From Myxococcus stipitatus (GTDB lineage Bacteria > Myxococcota > Myxococcia > Myxococcales > Myxococcaceae): a stretch of DNA of 64,000 nucleotides. The translations under genes were made by a program, and so were the position numbers. Each line of letters begins with the position of its first letter. The stretch's first letter is position 1. Shown one piece after another: positions 27,468-36,227 of this stretch. The notes under the pieces are model-generated. The model saw nothing but the letters and a program-made list of their open reading frames with translations. It was not told the origin of the DNA and ran no database searches. The stretch spans positions 3,658,001 to 3,722,000 of the forward strand of contig NZ_CP102770.1 of NCBI RefSeq assembly GCF_038561935.1, written 5' to 3'.

Positions 27468-28673
27468 TCACGAGAGGCGAATTCGAGAAGGGTCGACGGG
27501 TTCCGGAGGCCCCTCCTCCACGGGTTGGATGGGCGAGGAGGCGAGGGTGGCCTGCGTGGCGACGGCCTCCAGACTCTGCCCTTCCTCCCATTGAACGGAG
27601 GACAACGCGCGGAAGCGTCGAGCCAGCGCGGACAGCTCCGCGGCCTTGAGCTGGGCCTGTCCGCTGCGCAGCGACAAGAGCGCCACACGCGCGCGCTCCA
27701 ACAGCGCCACCTCCGCGCGGAGCCTCGCGAGGATTCGCTCGCGCCGCAGCTTCAGCTCCCCCAGGCGCTCCACTTCCTCCGCGAGCGAGGCCGCCGCTGC
27801 CTCCAGCTGCCGCCGCGCCACCGCGTCGGTGCTGGCCTTCGCGCTGCGCTCCAGCTCCTCGCGCTCGGCCCGGAGCTCCGCCTGTGCGCGCTCCTCCAGC
27901 TGGGCTTCCACTCCCGCCCATTCGGAGGCCAGCTCCACCGCGTCGCGAGTGATGCGCGCCAGCGTGCGTGCCAGCTCTTCACGCGCGGGCTCGCGAGGCA
28001 GCAGCGCGAGCGACTGGCCACACTGGCGATACAGCGCGAGGGCCCGCTCGCACTGCGTCCGGAAGTCCCCCGCGAGCCGGGGGATGAGCTCCTCGGCGCG
28101 AGCCTCCACCGGGTCCGCGGTGAGCGCCAGGTGCGCGGCCACGGAGCTGAGTCCCACGAAGAGGCCCAGGATGGCGCCCGTCGCTCCCGCCGCGAGCAGC
28201 GCGGGCGTGGCCAGGTCCACGAGGCGCGCGGAGAACACGCGGGCAATCTCGACTCCGGCCAGCGTGAGCCCCGCGCCCAGCAGGGCCCCCAGGCCCAGGT
28301 GCACGAGGGTGGGGCGAGCCTCCGCCACCTGTCCCTCCACGCCCTTCTCGTTCAGCCGCGCGCGCACCAGCAGCGAGCCCGCCGCCGCCGCGCTGCACGC
28401 CACCGTCCAGGCCGGGGCCATGCCCATGAAGTAGGGCACCGCCGTGAGCGCCAGCCCCAGGCCCCCGAGCAGGACGCGGTCCCACTTGTCGCCCTGGGCG
28501 CAGGCCAGCACCACCGCCGCGGGCACCAGCCACGCCAGGGGCAGCGGCAGGCCGACTCTCGTCGTGACGAGTTGCAGCAATCCCGCGCCGGCCCCCGCGA
28601 CGAGGGCGCGTGTCACGGTCCGCTCGAAGGCTTCTCGGTGGTGCAGCTGCAAAATGGTGGCGTTCATCGACAC
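27468..28673 (-). CDS. Membrane protein with long coiled-coil C-terminus
   Basis: 401 residues. Several hydrophobic segments in the first 185 residues (for example LAWLVPAAVVLACA and LLGGLGLALTAVPYFMG) form a membrane domain of about five or six helices. Residues about 190-380 are a highly charged, Ala/Glu/Arg-rich helical region with heptad spacing (ELERSAKASTDAVARRQLE), a probable cytoplasmic coiled coil. No conserved motif or enzyme domain was seen, and I do not recognise a family. It is divergent from the reductase gene across 67 bp and lies 134 bp from the EAL gene start on the same strand. Confidence 0.7.
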   Translation of the reverse strand: MSMNATILQLHHREAFERTVTRALVAGAGAGLLQLVTTRVGLPLPLAWLVPAAVVLACAQGDKWDRVLLGGLGLALTAVPYFMGMAPAWTVACSAAAAGSLLVRARLNEKGVEGQVAEARPTLVHLGLGALLGAGLTLAGVEIARVFSARLVDLATPALLAAGATGAILGLFVGLSSVAAHLALTADPVEARAEELIPRLAGDFRTQCERALALYRQCGQSLALLPREPAREELARTLARITRDAVELASEWAGVEAQLEERAQAELRAEREELERSAKASTDAVARRQLEAAAASLAEEVERLGELKLRRERILARLRAEVALLERARVALLSLRSGQAQLKAAELSALARRFRALSSVQWEEGQSLEAVATQATLASSPIQPVEEGPPEPVDPSRIRLS

Positions 28674-28740
28674 TCCAGCACCGAGAGGTAGGCGAGGGGG
28701 CTCCCCCTTTCACGTCTGAGCGAATTAAAAGGTCTGTCGG

Positions 28741-29769
28741 ATGAAAGCCCCTCCTGTCCCCGTTGCGATGCGCGCGCTGGTCCTCAATGCCTATGATGGG
28801 CGTCCCGAATCGCTCCAGGTGCAGCGCCGCGCGGTGCCTCGTCCCACGGCCGGACAGGTGCTGGTGCGCATGGCCGCGTCCCCCATCAACCCGGCGGATC
28901 TCCAGTTCGTGAGGGGGCAGTACGGCATCCGCAACTCGCTGCCCGCCGTGCCGGGCTTCGAGGGCAGCGGCACGGTGGTGGCCTCCGGGGGACTCGCGGG
29001 GCAGCTGCTCGTGGGCCGCCGCGTCGCCTGTGTCGCGCCGGTGGGCGGGGATGGGCTGTGGGCGGAGTACGCGGTGGTGCCGTTGCAGCAGTGCATCCCG
29101 CTGCGCTCGCACATCACCAACGAGCAGGGCGCCAGCCTCTTCGTCAATCCCTTCACCGCGTGGGTGCTGATGGAGCGCGCCCGCGCGGGAGAGCACGTCG
29201 CGCTCGCGCAGACGGCGGCGGCGAGCAGCGTGGGGCGCATGCTGGGCGCGCTGGCCCGGCGCAGAGGCGTCCCCATGGTGCACGTGGTGCGGCGCGCCGA
29301 GCAGGTGGAGCTGCTGCGCGGACTGGGCGCCGAGCACGTGCTCAGCAGCGACGAGCCCGAGTTCCAGGAGCGGCTGCGGCTCATGTGTCACCAGCTCAAG
29401 GTGACGCTGGCCTTCGACGCGGTGGCGGGACGGCTGACGGGCCAGCTGCTCAGCGCGTTGCCGGAAGGCGGGCGGGTGACGGTCTACGGCGCGCTGTCGG
29501 AGCAGGAGTGCCGCATCGACCCGGGCGACGTCATCTTCGGGCGCAAGACAGTGGACGGGTTCGCGCTGTCGGAGTGGGCGCGCAGGGGCTTCGGCCGCGA
29601 GCAGCTCAAGGCGCTGATGGGCGTGCCGTCACTCGTGGGGCGTGAGCTGGAGACGCCCGTGCGCGCCAGGCTCCCGCTGGAGTCCGCGGGCGAGGCGGTG
29701 CGCATCGCCTCCGCGGACATGACGTCCGGCAAGGTGCTCTTCGTGCCGGAGCAGGGCGCGTCGACCTGA
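28741..29769 (+). CDS. MDR-family NAD(P)H reductase (2-enoyl-CoA or quinone reductase-like)
   Basis: 342 residues of the medium-chain dehydrogenase/reductase superfamily. N-terminal GroES-like domain (SPINPADLQFVRGQYG, then PAVPGFEGSGTVV) and a Rossmann domain whose nucleotide loop is TAAASSVGRM. The zinc-binding Cys residues of alcohol dehydrogenases are absent, which places it with mitochondrial trans-2-enoyl-CoA reductase (MECR) or quinone oxidoreductase types. The C-terminal GKVLFVPEQ is typical. It is a single plus-strand gene convergent with the pur operon across a shared hairpin. Substrate cannot be fixed from sequence. Confidence 0.85.
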   Translation: MKAPPVPVAMRALVLNAYDGRPESLQVQRRAVPRPTAGQVLVRMAASPINPADLQFVRGQYGIRNSLPAVPGFEGSGTVVASGGLAGQLLVGRRVACVAPVGGDGLWAEYAVVPLQQCIPLRSHITNEQGASLFVNPFTAWVLMERARAGEHVALAQTAAASSVGRMLGALARRRGVPMVHVVRRAEQVELLRGLGAEHVLSSDEPEFQERLRLMCHQLKVTLAFDAVAGRLTGQLLSALPEGGRVTVYGALSEQECRIDPGDVIFGRKTVDGFALSEWARRGFGREQLKALMGVPSLVGRELETPVRARLPLESAGEAVRIASADMTSGKVLFVPEQGAST

Positions 29770-29797
29770 GTCGGGCCGAGCCGAGCCCGCTCAGGTC
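29763..29797. terminator. Bidirectional hairpin terminator between reductase and ybaK
   Basis: GACCTGAGTCGGG (29763-29775) pairs with CCCGCTCAGGTC (29786-29797), a 12-bp stem with one bulged T. The reductase stop lies in the left arm and the ybaK stop in the right arm, so the structure can end transcription from both sides. Only a short T run follows on the plus strand (TTG). Confidence 0.5.
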
Positions 29798-30267
29798 TTG
29801 TCGCGGGAGATGGGGCCCACCTTGGCCTTCGTCACCCGCAGGTAGTCGGCGGGCGCGAGCACCATCTGCGTGCCTCGGATGCCCGCGGACACGGCCACCT
29901 CGTCGAAGAGCTCCATCGTCTCGTCGACGTAGACAGGATAGTCCTTCTTGCCGCCGATGGCCGTGCAGCCCCCGCGCACGTAGCCGGTGAGGGGCTGGAG
30001 TTCCTTCAGCGGCACGGTGTCCACCTTGCGGTCCCCGCTGAGCCGCGCGAGCGCCTTGAGGTCCAGCTCCGCGTTGCCGGGCACCACCGCCATGAGCACG
30101 CCCGTGCGGTCTCCCCGGGCGACGAGTGTCTTGAACACCTGCTCGGCCGGCATGCCGACCTTGGCGGCGACGGACTCCGCGGACTGGTCCTCGAGGTCGA
30201 CCTCGTAGTCGCGCAGCGAGTACTTCACGCCCAGGGAGTCGAGCAGCCGCGCGGCATTGGTCTTCAT
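29791..30267 (-). CDS. ybaK: Cys-tRNA(Pro)/Cys deacylase YbaK/EbsC
   Basis: 158 residues of the YbaK/EbsC editing family. It hydrolyses Cys mischarged on tRNA(Pro) in trans to prolyl-tRNA synthetase. Family marks include KTNAARLLDSLGVKYSLRDY at the N-terminus, FKTLVAR with the catalytic Lys, and GYVRGGCTAIGGKKDYPVY near the centre. Length and layout are normal. It lies 7 bp after purK on the same strand, so it is probably read from the purine operon. This coupling with purEK is unusual, although no functional link is known. Confidence 0.92.
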   Translation of the reverse strand: MKTNAARLLDSLGVKYSLRDYEVDLEDQSAESVAAKVGMPAEQVFKTLVARGDRTGVLMAVVPGNAELDLKALARLSGDRKVDTVPLKELQPLTGYVRGGCTAIGGKKDYPVYVDETMELFDEVAVSAGIRGTQMVLAPADYLRVTKAKVGPISRDKT

Positions 30268-30274
30268 GATGGCG

Positions 30275-31417
30275 TCAGACTCCGAGCACGGCGGCCGCGG
30301 CCTTCACGCGTGCGAGGGCATCTTCCGGCGTGGTGCCCACCGCGGACAAGTGGCCCATCTTCCGGCCCTTGCGCGCGTCGCGCTTGCCGTACAGATGCAG
30401 CCGCACGCCGGGGAGCGCCAGGGCATCCTCGAAGCGAGGGCCTCCCTCGCGCAGCCACAAGTCGCCCAGGAGGTTGACGATGGCCGCGGGGCGCACCACC
30501 TCCACCGAGCCCAGCGGCAGGTTGCACGCCGCGCGCACGGCCTGCTCGAACTGCGACGTGAGGCAGGCGACCTCCGTCGAGTGGAAGCTGTTGTGCGGCC
30601 GGGGCGCCATTTCGTTGACCAGCACGGTGCCATCGCGCAGCAGGAACAGCTCGAGCACCAGGAGGCCCTCGACCTGGAGTGCCTCGGTGATGCCGCGCGC
30701 CAGCTCCGTCGCGCGCTCGGCCACGCGCGTGGGCAGGGGACCGGGGAGCAGCGACCACGCGAGGATGCGCTCCTCGTGGTGGTTGAAGGCGGGCGGATAC
30801 ACCGCCATCTCGCCCTTGGGGCTGCGCGCCACCAGCACCGACAACTCTGACTGGAGGTCCAGCGCGGCCTCCACCACGACGGAGCGCTCACCCAGTTCAC
30901 GCCACGCGGTGGGGGCCTCGGCCGCGGTCTTCACCTCCACCTGGCCCCGTCCGTCGTAGCCGCCCTCGCTGGACTTCACGAAGCAGCGGCCGCCGAGCGC
31001 TTCGATGGCCCGCGCCAGCTCGTCGGCGGAGTGTGCCTCGCGCCACGGGCCCACGGGGAAGTGGTTGCGCGCGAGCCAGCCCTTCTGCCGGCCCCGGTGC
31101 TGGATGACGTTCAGCACGGAGGCGCCCGGGCGCATGGGCGTGTGACGCGCCACCGCCTCCAGCGTGGGCAGGGGGACCTTCTCGATTTCGAGCGTCACCG
31201 TGTCGCAGCCCTTCGCCAGCTCCTCGGCGGCGGCGACGTCCGCGAACGACGCGGTGATGCAGCGGTCCACCACGGAGCGCGAGGGGCACGAGGCATCCGG
31301 GTCCAACGTCTGCACCTGGAAGCCGAGGGTGCGCGCGGAGAGGGCCATCATGCGCCCCAGCTGGCCACCGCCCAGGATGCCAATGGTTCCACCCGGCAAC
31401 ACCACGCGAGGAGTCAT
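30275..31417 (-). CDS. purK: N5-carboxyaminoimidazole ribonucleotide synthetase PurK
   Basis: ATP-grasp enzyme that makes N5-CAIR from AIR, bicarbonate and ATP in purine synthesis. From ATG 31417 the product is 380 residues. N-terminal nucleotide fold [17 protein letters not shown]-grasp core with [12 protein letters not shown] and [15 protein letters not shown], and the C-terminal family block [14 protein letters not shown]. The start overlaps the purE stop by 4 bp (ATGA), so the two are translationally coupled. Length is as expected. Confidence 0.97.
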   Translation of the reverse strand: MTPRVVLPGGTIGILGGGQLGRMMALSARTLGFQVQTLDPDASCPSRSVVDRCITASFADVAAAEELAKGCDTVTLEIEKVPLPTLEAVARHTPMRPGASVLNVIQHRGRQKGWLARNHFPVGPWREAHSADELARAIEALGGRCFVKSSEGGYDGRGQVEVKTAAEAPTAWRELGERSVVVEAALDLQSELSVLVARSPKGEMAVYPPAFNHHEERILAWSLLPGPLPTRVAERATELARGITEALQVEGLLVLELFLLRDGTVLVNEMAPRPHNSFHSTEVACLTSQFEQAVRAACNLPLGSVEVVRPAAIVNLLGDLWLREGGPRFEDALALPGVRLHLYGKRDARKGRKMGHLSAVGTTPEDALARVKAAAAVLGV

Positions 31418-31911
31418 GACAGCTCCCGATGCGCGAGCACCTCGTCGGTGCGCGCCTTGCGCCAGGCGGCCAGCCGCTCGCGCAGCTCCGGATACTTGAG
31501 CGCGAGGATGGACGCGGCATGAAGGGCGGCGTTGGCCGCGCCCGGCTTGCCGATGGCCTGCGTCCCCACGGGCACGCCCTTGGGCATCTGCACGATGGAC
31601 AGCAGCGCGTCGATGCCGTTGAGCAGCGTGGTGGGCATGGGCACGCCGATGACAGGCAGCAGCGTCTTGCTGGACACCATGCCGGGCAGGTGGGCCGCGC
31701 CTCCCGCGGCGGCGATGATGAGCGACAGGCCGCGAGACTCGGCGGTGGACGCGTACTCCATCATCCAGTCCGGCGTGCGGTGCGCGGAGACCACGCGCAC
31801 CTCGTGGGGGATGCCCAGCTCCTTCAGCACGTCGATGCCAGGCTGCAGGTACTCCAGGTCGCTCTTGCCGCCCATGATGACCCCGACCCAAGGGGTATTG
31901 CCGCTCGCCAT
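31414..31911 (-). CDS. purE: N5-CAIR mutase PurE (class I)
   Basis: Converts N5-CAIR to CAIR, the step after PurK. From ATG 31911 the product is 165 residues; the upstream open frame adds 36 residues with no match to the family. Class I marks: [20 protein letters not shown], and [16 protein letters not shown], with [15 protein letters not shown] near the end. The pairing with purK fits class I (N5-CAIR) chemistry. The first gene of the purE-purK-ybaK unit. A possible promoter lies at 31959-31988. Confidence 0.97.
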   Translation of the reverse strand: MASGNTPWVGVIMGGKSDLEYLQPGIDVLKELGIPHEVRVVSAHRTPDWMMEYASTAESRGLSLIIAAAGGAAHLPGMVSSKTLLPVIGVPMPTTLLNGIDALLSIVQMPKGVPVGTQAIGKPGAANAALHAASILALKYPELRERLAAWRKARTDEVLAHRELS

Positions 31912-31958
31912 TCGGTCCAGCCTCCGTGCGTTCTCCAGCCGAAGCCAGGAGGAACGCG

Positions 31959-31988
31959 GAGATAGGGCCGGGCGATTCCGACGGTCAA
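31959..31988 (-). promoter_or_regulatory. Candidate purE promoter
   Basis: On the minus strand TTGACC (31988-31983) and TATCTC (31964-31959) lie 18 bp apart, near the vegetative sigma consensus, and transcription would begin about 40 nt before the purE start. No PurR-like palindrome was seen. It is a position-and-pattern call only. Confidence 0.35.
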
Positions 31989-32273
31989 CCTGGAAGTCGC
32001 CCGCCGCTCGTGAGCACACACACCGGGCTAATGCTCGCTCCGACTCCAGCCAATCCTGGCGGACTGCGTCGTGCGCCTGACCGTCCGTCTGCCGTGAATC
32101 CAGGCAGGCCAGACTATTCGGAGGCCCTATCTGGAGGTGTGCACCGGCGCACCTCGACTGTTCGCCTCATGACGCCGAGAGGGGCTCTCCGGCCCGCTAC
32201 GACGTGCGCGCTGAGCGGGCGTCACGCGGCTGTGACAGGGCGCATCCAGGCGGCTCACCGCGCACACAAATGA

Positions 32274-32315
32274 CCGCGCCTCCGGACGTCCGCTGAGGGA
32301 CGCGCGGAGGCGCGG
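32274..32315 (-). terminator. Hairpin downstream of the VWA gene
   Basis: An 11-bp perfect stem, CCGCGCCTCCG (32274-32284) with CGGAGGCGCGG (32305-32315), carries a further inner CGTCC/GGACG stem. It begins 20 bp after the stop of the VWA gene. On the minus strand only a short T run follows, so termination strength is uncertain. Confidence 0.55.
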
Positions 32316-32335
32316 GTTCACGGGAGCCTGTCGCT

Positions 32336-33760
32336 TCAGTACGTGGAGCCCACGCGGCCGAAGTCGCGCAGGGCCTTCGCCTTGGAGCGCTTGACGGCCG
32401 AGCGCATCTGCTCGTCGCTGGTGGCGCTCTCGTACTCATCCAGCGTGGCCTGCTGCGCGGCCTTCTCCGGAGCCACGGCGGCGGGGCCCGCCACCGCGCT
32501 GGCCTGGTCGAACATGTCCTGGTTCTGGCGGATGTAGAGCGCGGCCTCCTCGCGGCGTCCCTCGCTCAGGGCCTCGGCGGCCTTCTTGAGGTTGGCCGCG
32601 CTGCGAGCCCGCACCGAGTACAGCGTCGCGTCCTTGTCCTGGCGGGCGAGCACCTCCTCGGCGCGGTCCGTCACCACGGCGGACAGCCCGGCGGTGTTCT
32701 CCGTGCCCATGTTGCGGATGAGGTCGGTGTACGCGAGCTTCAGGTCCAGCACGCGCACCGTCTGGCCCACGCGCTCGCCCGTCGTCACCAGCCGCACGAC
32801 GACGCGCTCGAGCTGTCCCGCGGAGAAGTCCGGCAGCGCCACGGTGACTTGATTGCCGGACTGCCGCGCGTTGTAGCCCAGCACCTCGCCCAGCGACGTG
32901 CCCGGGGGCAGCGTGAAGGTGAGCGACACGCCGCGCGCCACGCTGGTGGAGGCCTGCTGCAGGTCCTTCTGGAAGAGGGCGGCGAGCTGCCCCGCATCCT
33001 CGAGGAAGCCGTACGCGCCGCCGCCGTACTCGGCGAAGCCCTGCATCAGGTCCTCGTTGAAGTCGGTGCCCACGCCGATGGAGCTCACCGTCACGCCAGA
33101 GGCCCGCAGCTCCTGCACCAGCCGGGAGAGGCCGTCGTTGTCCGTGATGCCCTCGGTGGGCTGGCCGTCGCTCATGAGGATGAGCCGGTTGACCTTGAAC
33201 TCGCTCTGCGCGGTGGAGAGCTGGAAGCGGCCCGCGGACAGCCCCGCGCCGATGTTGGTGCCGCCGTCATCCCAGATGCCGTCCACGTACTGGAGCATGC
33301 GCTCGCGCTGCGCGGGCGTGACGCTCGCGGCGGGCAGGCTCTTCACGTCCGAGCCGTAGTGGACGATGGCCAGCCGGTCCTCCTCGCGCAGCAGGCCGAC
33401 GAGGTGCCGCGCGGCCTGCTTCGCCTGCGCCAGCTTGTAGCCGGACATGGAGCCGGAGCGGTCGATGACCAGCGCCAGATTCACGGGGCTGCGCCGGGCC
33501 CCGGGAACCTCCGCGCCCGTCAGGTCCACCGTCGCGAACACCTCCGAGCTGCCGGAGGGCACATACGGATGCGACAGGCGGCTCGTCATGGTGAGCGAGC
33601 CCGGCGTGTTCTGGAGGGGAGGCTGTGGGGGAGGGGGAGGCTGGACCACGACCTCCGGGGGCGGCTCCTTCCTCGGCTGGGTCACCTGGGGAAGCCCCAA
33701 CACCAGGGCGGCGAGAGCGAGACTTCCCGCCAGGGAGAGGAAGAGGACCGTTCGGTTCAT
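32336..33760 (-). CDS. Exported von Willebrand A-domain protein
   Basis: 474 residues. An N-terminal hydrophobic segment (about residues 5-22) anchors or exports the protein, followed by a Pro-rich stretch (31-50). VWA domain about 93-270 with intact MIDAS DRSGSMS (D100, S102, S104), T in DDGGTNIGAGL and D in MSDGQPTEG. A C-terminal domain with the VWA-associated beta pattern and a helical tail (about 390-474, ATLDEYESATSDEQMRSAVK) follow. VWA MIDAS sites bind metal and mediate protein contacts. It lies 86 bp from the gltK stop on the same strand. CglB of Myxococcus is also a VWA motility adhesin, but that gene is located elsewhere and this is not clearly its orthologue. Confidence 0.85.
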   Translation of the reverse strand: MNRTVLFLSLAGSLALAALVLGLPQVTQPRKEPPPEVVVQPPPPPQPPLQNTPGSLTMTSRLSHPYVPSGSSEVFATVDLTGAEVPGARRSPVNLALVIDRSGSMSGYKLAQAKQAARHLVGLLREEDRLAIVHYGSDVKSLPAASVTPAQRERMLQYVDGIWDDGGTNIGAGLSAGRFQLSTAQSEFKVNRLILMSDGQPTEGITDNDGLSRLVQELRASGVTVSSIGVGTDFNEDLMQGFAEYGGGAYGFLEDAGQLAALFQKDLQQASTSVARGVSLTFTLPPGTSLGEVLGYNARQSGNQVTVALPDFSAGQLERVVVRLVTTGERVGQTVRVLDLKLAYTDLIRNMGTENTAGLSAVVTDRAEEVLARQDKDATLYSVRARSAANLKKAAEALSEGRREEAALYIRQNQDMFDQASAVAGPAAVAPEKAAQQATLDEYESATSDEQMRSAVKRSKAKALRDFGRVGSTY

Positions 33761-33846
33761 GGGGCAGGGCTCCTTGCGCTTGCGACGCGGGCCCTGCCTT
33801 TACGAACCACGCGCGGGAAAAGGTCTACGCCCCGCGCGCGAAAGTG

Positions 33847-34374
33847 TCAGCCACCCGTCCCGGAGTTGAGCGCGCCCGCGCAGAAGAAGGGCGAGTTGTT
33901 CTCTCCGAAGGTGTTCCGATAGAAGCTCTCGTCCGAGGCGCGCAGCTGGTTGAGCGTCTCCTGGTCCAGCAGCAGCGCCCGGCACGACATGCGGCCCGGC
34001 AGGTTCGGCTCCACGTCCGACGTATCCGTCACCTCACAGGCATTGGCGGCGCCGTCCACGCAGGGCTTGCTGCAGTAGCCCTCCGCGGCGGCGGACTCGT
34101 TCAGGGAGCCGTCCGGGTTGCGCGCGCGCGGGAAGTCCTGATCCCTCACGCAGATGAGGTCCTCGCAGCGAGGGGCGCCGAAGGAGATGAAGTCCTGCCG
34201 GTCCGCGATCTCGCCTTCCAGCAGATCGACGGTCTTGTCGGAGCCCGCCGCGAGCTCCTCGGGCGTGGCCTTTCGGACCAGGTTGCACTTCTTGCCAATC
34301 TCGCTGCTCACGCTGCACCCACCCAGCAACAGCGCGGTGGATACGAGGAGGGCGGCTCGCATGGACATCTTCAT
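33847..34374 (-). CDS. gltK: Gliding-motility outer-membrane lipoprotein GltK-like (CglC)
   Basis: 175 residues from ATG 34374 (MKMSMRAAL); further ATGs at 34368 and 34362 are in frame. Signal peptide with lipobox LLGGC (Cys 20) followed by a short, Cys-rich mature part (CEDLICVRD, YCSKPCVDG, FFCAGAL), no known fold. By position, divergent from the gltB-gltA-gltC operon, it matches Myxococcus xanthus gltK/cglC, a lipoprotein of the outer-membrane part of the Glt gliding complex. The symbol rests on this layout and on recall of the published gene order; the sequence alone gives no function. Confidence 0.72.
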   Translation of the reverse strand: MKMSMRAALLVSTALLLGGCSVSSEIGKKCNLVRKATPEELAAGSDKTVDLLEGEIADRQDFISFGAPRCEDLICVRDQDFPRARNPDGSLNESAAAEGYCSKPCVDGAANACEVTDTSDVEPNLPGRMSCRALLLDQETLNQLRASDESFYRNTFGENNSPFFCAGALNSGTGG

Positions 34375-34632
34375 GAGACCTCGACAATGGGGGGAGGGGG
34401 CCCGGGGACCCACGACTGACCTGGGCAGGGTAGCACAGCACCTTGTGACGCCAACGCCTGTGCTTCGCGGTGTCCCGCCTGGAATTGTTCAGGAATACCG
34501 AAGAGATACGGAGAGGACGAGCCCATTCAGGGCGGTTGCTGCTCGGGAATGTGGCCGATAGGATGGAGAAGCAGAAGAGTCGCGCTGAACCCCCGGTGGA
34601 GTCTTTCCCCCCCTCCCCACGGAGCCCCCGGT

Positions 34633-35457
34633 TTGAATCGCCACACGTTGCTGCTCGTGCTGTGCCTGGTGCCCGGTCTGGCACCTGCGCAGAGCCAGGA
34701 GGGCATGGGACTCGACCTCACGGAAGAGACCACGCCCAAATCGGAAGAATCCCCCACGCCGCCGCCGGCGGAGGAAGCCGCGCCCGCAGCGACGGCCTCC
34801 CGACCCGCTGAGGAAGAGGCTCCACCCCCTGAGGCTTTTCTGCCGCTGACGGACATCACCCAGGAGGACCGGGTGAAGAGCGTCCAGCGCAAGGTGTATC
34901 GGAAGAAGGGGCGGTTCGAGCTGACGCCCCTCATCAGCATCTCCGTCAACGATCCGTTCTACTCCAAGGTGGGCGCGTCCTTGCGGGGCGCCTACTACCT
35001 GGCGGACACGCTGGCCATTGCCGCGCGTGGCACGCTGATGCAGGTCGTCCCGTCGGATGACGTGCGTCTGGCGAAGGACGCCTACTTCGCGAAGATCTAC
35101 AACTCGGTGCCCGAGTGGTCCGCGATGGGCGACGTCGAGTGGAGCCCCCTGTACGGCAAGGTGGCCTTCCTCAACTCCATCCTGCACTTCGACGGCTACC
35201 TGCTGGCGGGCGCTGGCGTGGTGAAGACGGAGACCTCGTCGCTGCCGGGCCGCGGACTCAACCCCGCGGCGGACCTGGGCCTGGGCATGCGCTTCGTGGC
35301 CAAGGACTTCGTGGCCGTGAACGTGGCGCTCATCAACACCACCTATGTGGATCAGCCCCTGGGCAGCGCGAACGGGGCCATCCAGAACATGATGACCCTC
35401 AACGCCGGCATCTCGCTGTTCCTGCCCTTCCGCTCGACGGGGAGGGACTCCGAATGA
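34633..35457 (+). CDS. gltB: Gliding-motility outer-membrane beta-barrel GltB-like
   Basis: 274 residues from a TTG start at 34633. GGAG at 34621-34624 gives an 8-nt spacing, and the next residues form a signal peptide (LLLVLCLVPGLAPAQ). A Pro/Glu-rich segment follows, then an outer-membrane beta-barrel domain of the myxobacterial type (about residues 85-274, KGRFELTPLISISVNDPFYS). The barrel ends LFLPF, near the usual terminal aromatic. The stop overlaps gltA (ATGA). Layout matches gltB in M. xanthus, where GltA and GltB are barrels of the Glt gliding complex. Which of the two is A or B is from recall of gene order. Confidence 0.8.
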   Translation: MNRHTLLLVLCLVPGLAPAQSQEGMGLDLTEETTPKSEESPTPPPAEEAAPAATASRPAEEEAPPPEAFLPLTDITQEDRVKSVQRKVYRKKGRFELTPLISISVNDPFYSKVGASLRGAYYLADTLAIAARGTLMQVVPSDDVRLAKDAYFAKIYNSVPEWSAMGDVEWSPLYGKVAFLNSILHFDGYLLAGAGVVKTETSSLPGRGLNPAADLGLGMRFVAKDFVAVNVALINTTYVDQPLGSANGAIQNMMTLNAGISLFLPFRSTGRDSE

Positions 35458-36227
35458 AGTCGCTCTATCGTTGGCTGGTCGCGCTGTGTCTCATGGCGCC
35501 CGTGCTCTCGCACGCGCAGGCCACCTCCGAGGAGGAGGAGGCAGGCGACGTGTCCGAGGTGGACAAGGACCGGATGGGCCCCTTGCGCGACCGCGTGCGC
35601 CCGGTGTCGGGCCACGTGTTCCTCAAGAAGGGCCGCTTCGAGTTCAGCCCCTCGGCGACGCTGTCGCTGCGCGATGCGTTCTTCACCAAGTACATCTTCG
35701 GTGGCACGCTCACCTACCACCCCGTCGAGACCATCGGCGTGAGCCTGCGGGCGGGCTACGCGCTCAACGCGGTGTCCGGCGCGGCGCAGATCTGCGAGTT
35801 CGGGGAGGGTGACACGCGCGGGTGTGCCTCGCCCAAGCTGGAGGACCTGGACGGGGACGCTCCCGGGCAGATCAAGATGCTGGGCGGCGTGGACGTCCAG
35901 TGGGCGCCCATCTACGGCAAGCTGTCGCTCCTGGCGGAGAAGTTCGTCCACTTCGACTTGTACGGAGTCGTGGGCGCGTCCGCGGTCCAGTACCGAGGGC
36001 CGGACCTGAATGACCAGACCGACACGCTCGCGAAGAACTACCTCACGCCGGGCGGCAACGTGGGCGTGGGCATGCGCTTCTTCTTCAACCGGTGGGTGAC
36101 GCTGCGCACGGAGGTGCGGGACCTCATCTACGTGGAGAAGGGCCGCAACGAAAACTTCCTGCGCAACCAGCTCCTGTTCGAGCTGGGCGTGTCCTTCTTC
36201 TTCCCCTCGTCCAACCCCGAGTCATGA
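35454..36227 (+). CDS. gltA: Gliding-motility outer-membrane beta-barrel GltA-like
   Basis: 257 residues from ATG 35454, overlapping gltB by 4 bp. Signal peptide (LYRWLVALCLMAPVLSHAQA) followed by an acidic stretch and an outer-membrane barrel domain (about residues 55-257) that resembles the neighbour: KKGRFEFSPSATLSLRDAFF here and KKGRFELTPLISISVNDPFY in the previous gene, so the two are paralogues. A Cys pair within CEFGEGDTRGCASPK may form a disulfide in a surface loop. The stop overlaps gltC. Same operon and role as gltB. Confidence 0.8.
   Translation: MKSLYRWLVALCLMAPVLSHAQATSEEEEAGDVSEVDKDRMGPLRDRVRPVSGHVFLKKGRFEFSPSATLSLRDAFFTKYIFGGTLTYHPVETIGVSLRAGYALNAVSGAAQICEFGEGDTRGCASPKLEDLDGDAPGQIKMLGGVDVQWAPIYGKLSLLAEKFVHFDLYGVVGASAVQYRGPDLNDQTDTLAKNYLTPGGNVGVGMRFFFNRWVTLRTEVRDLIYVEKGRNENFLRNQLLFELGVSFFFPSSNPES

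Larger units (their letters stand above)
31912..32335. other. Intergenic region upstream of purE
   Basis: This 424-bp stretch holds no supported gene. Reading it on the minus strand shows a candidate purE promoter (31959-31988) and the VWA-gene terminator hairpin (32274-32315). Short open frames exist on both strands, but none has a ribosome-binding site or a coding-like composition. No riboswitch fold could be recognised by eye. Confidence 0.6.
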
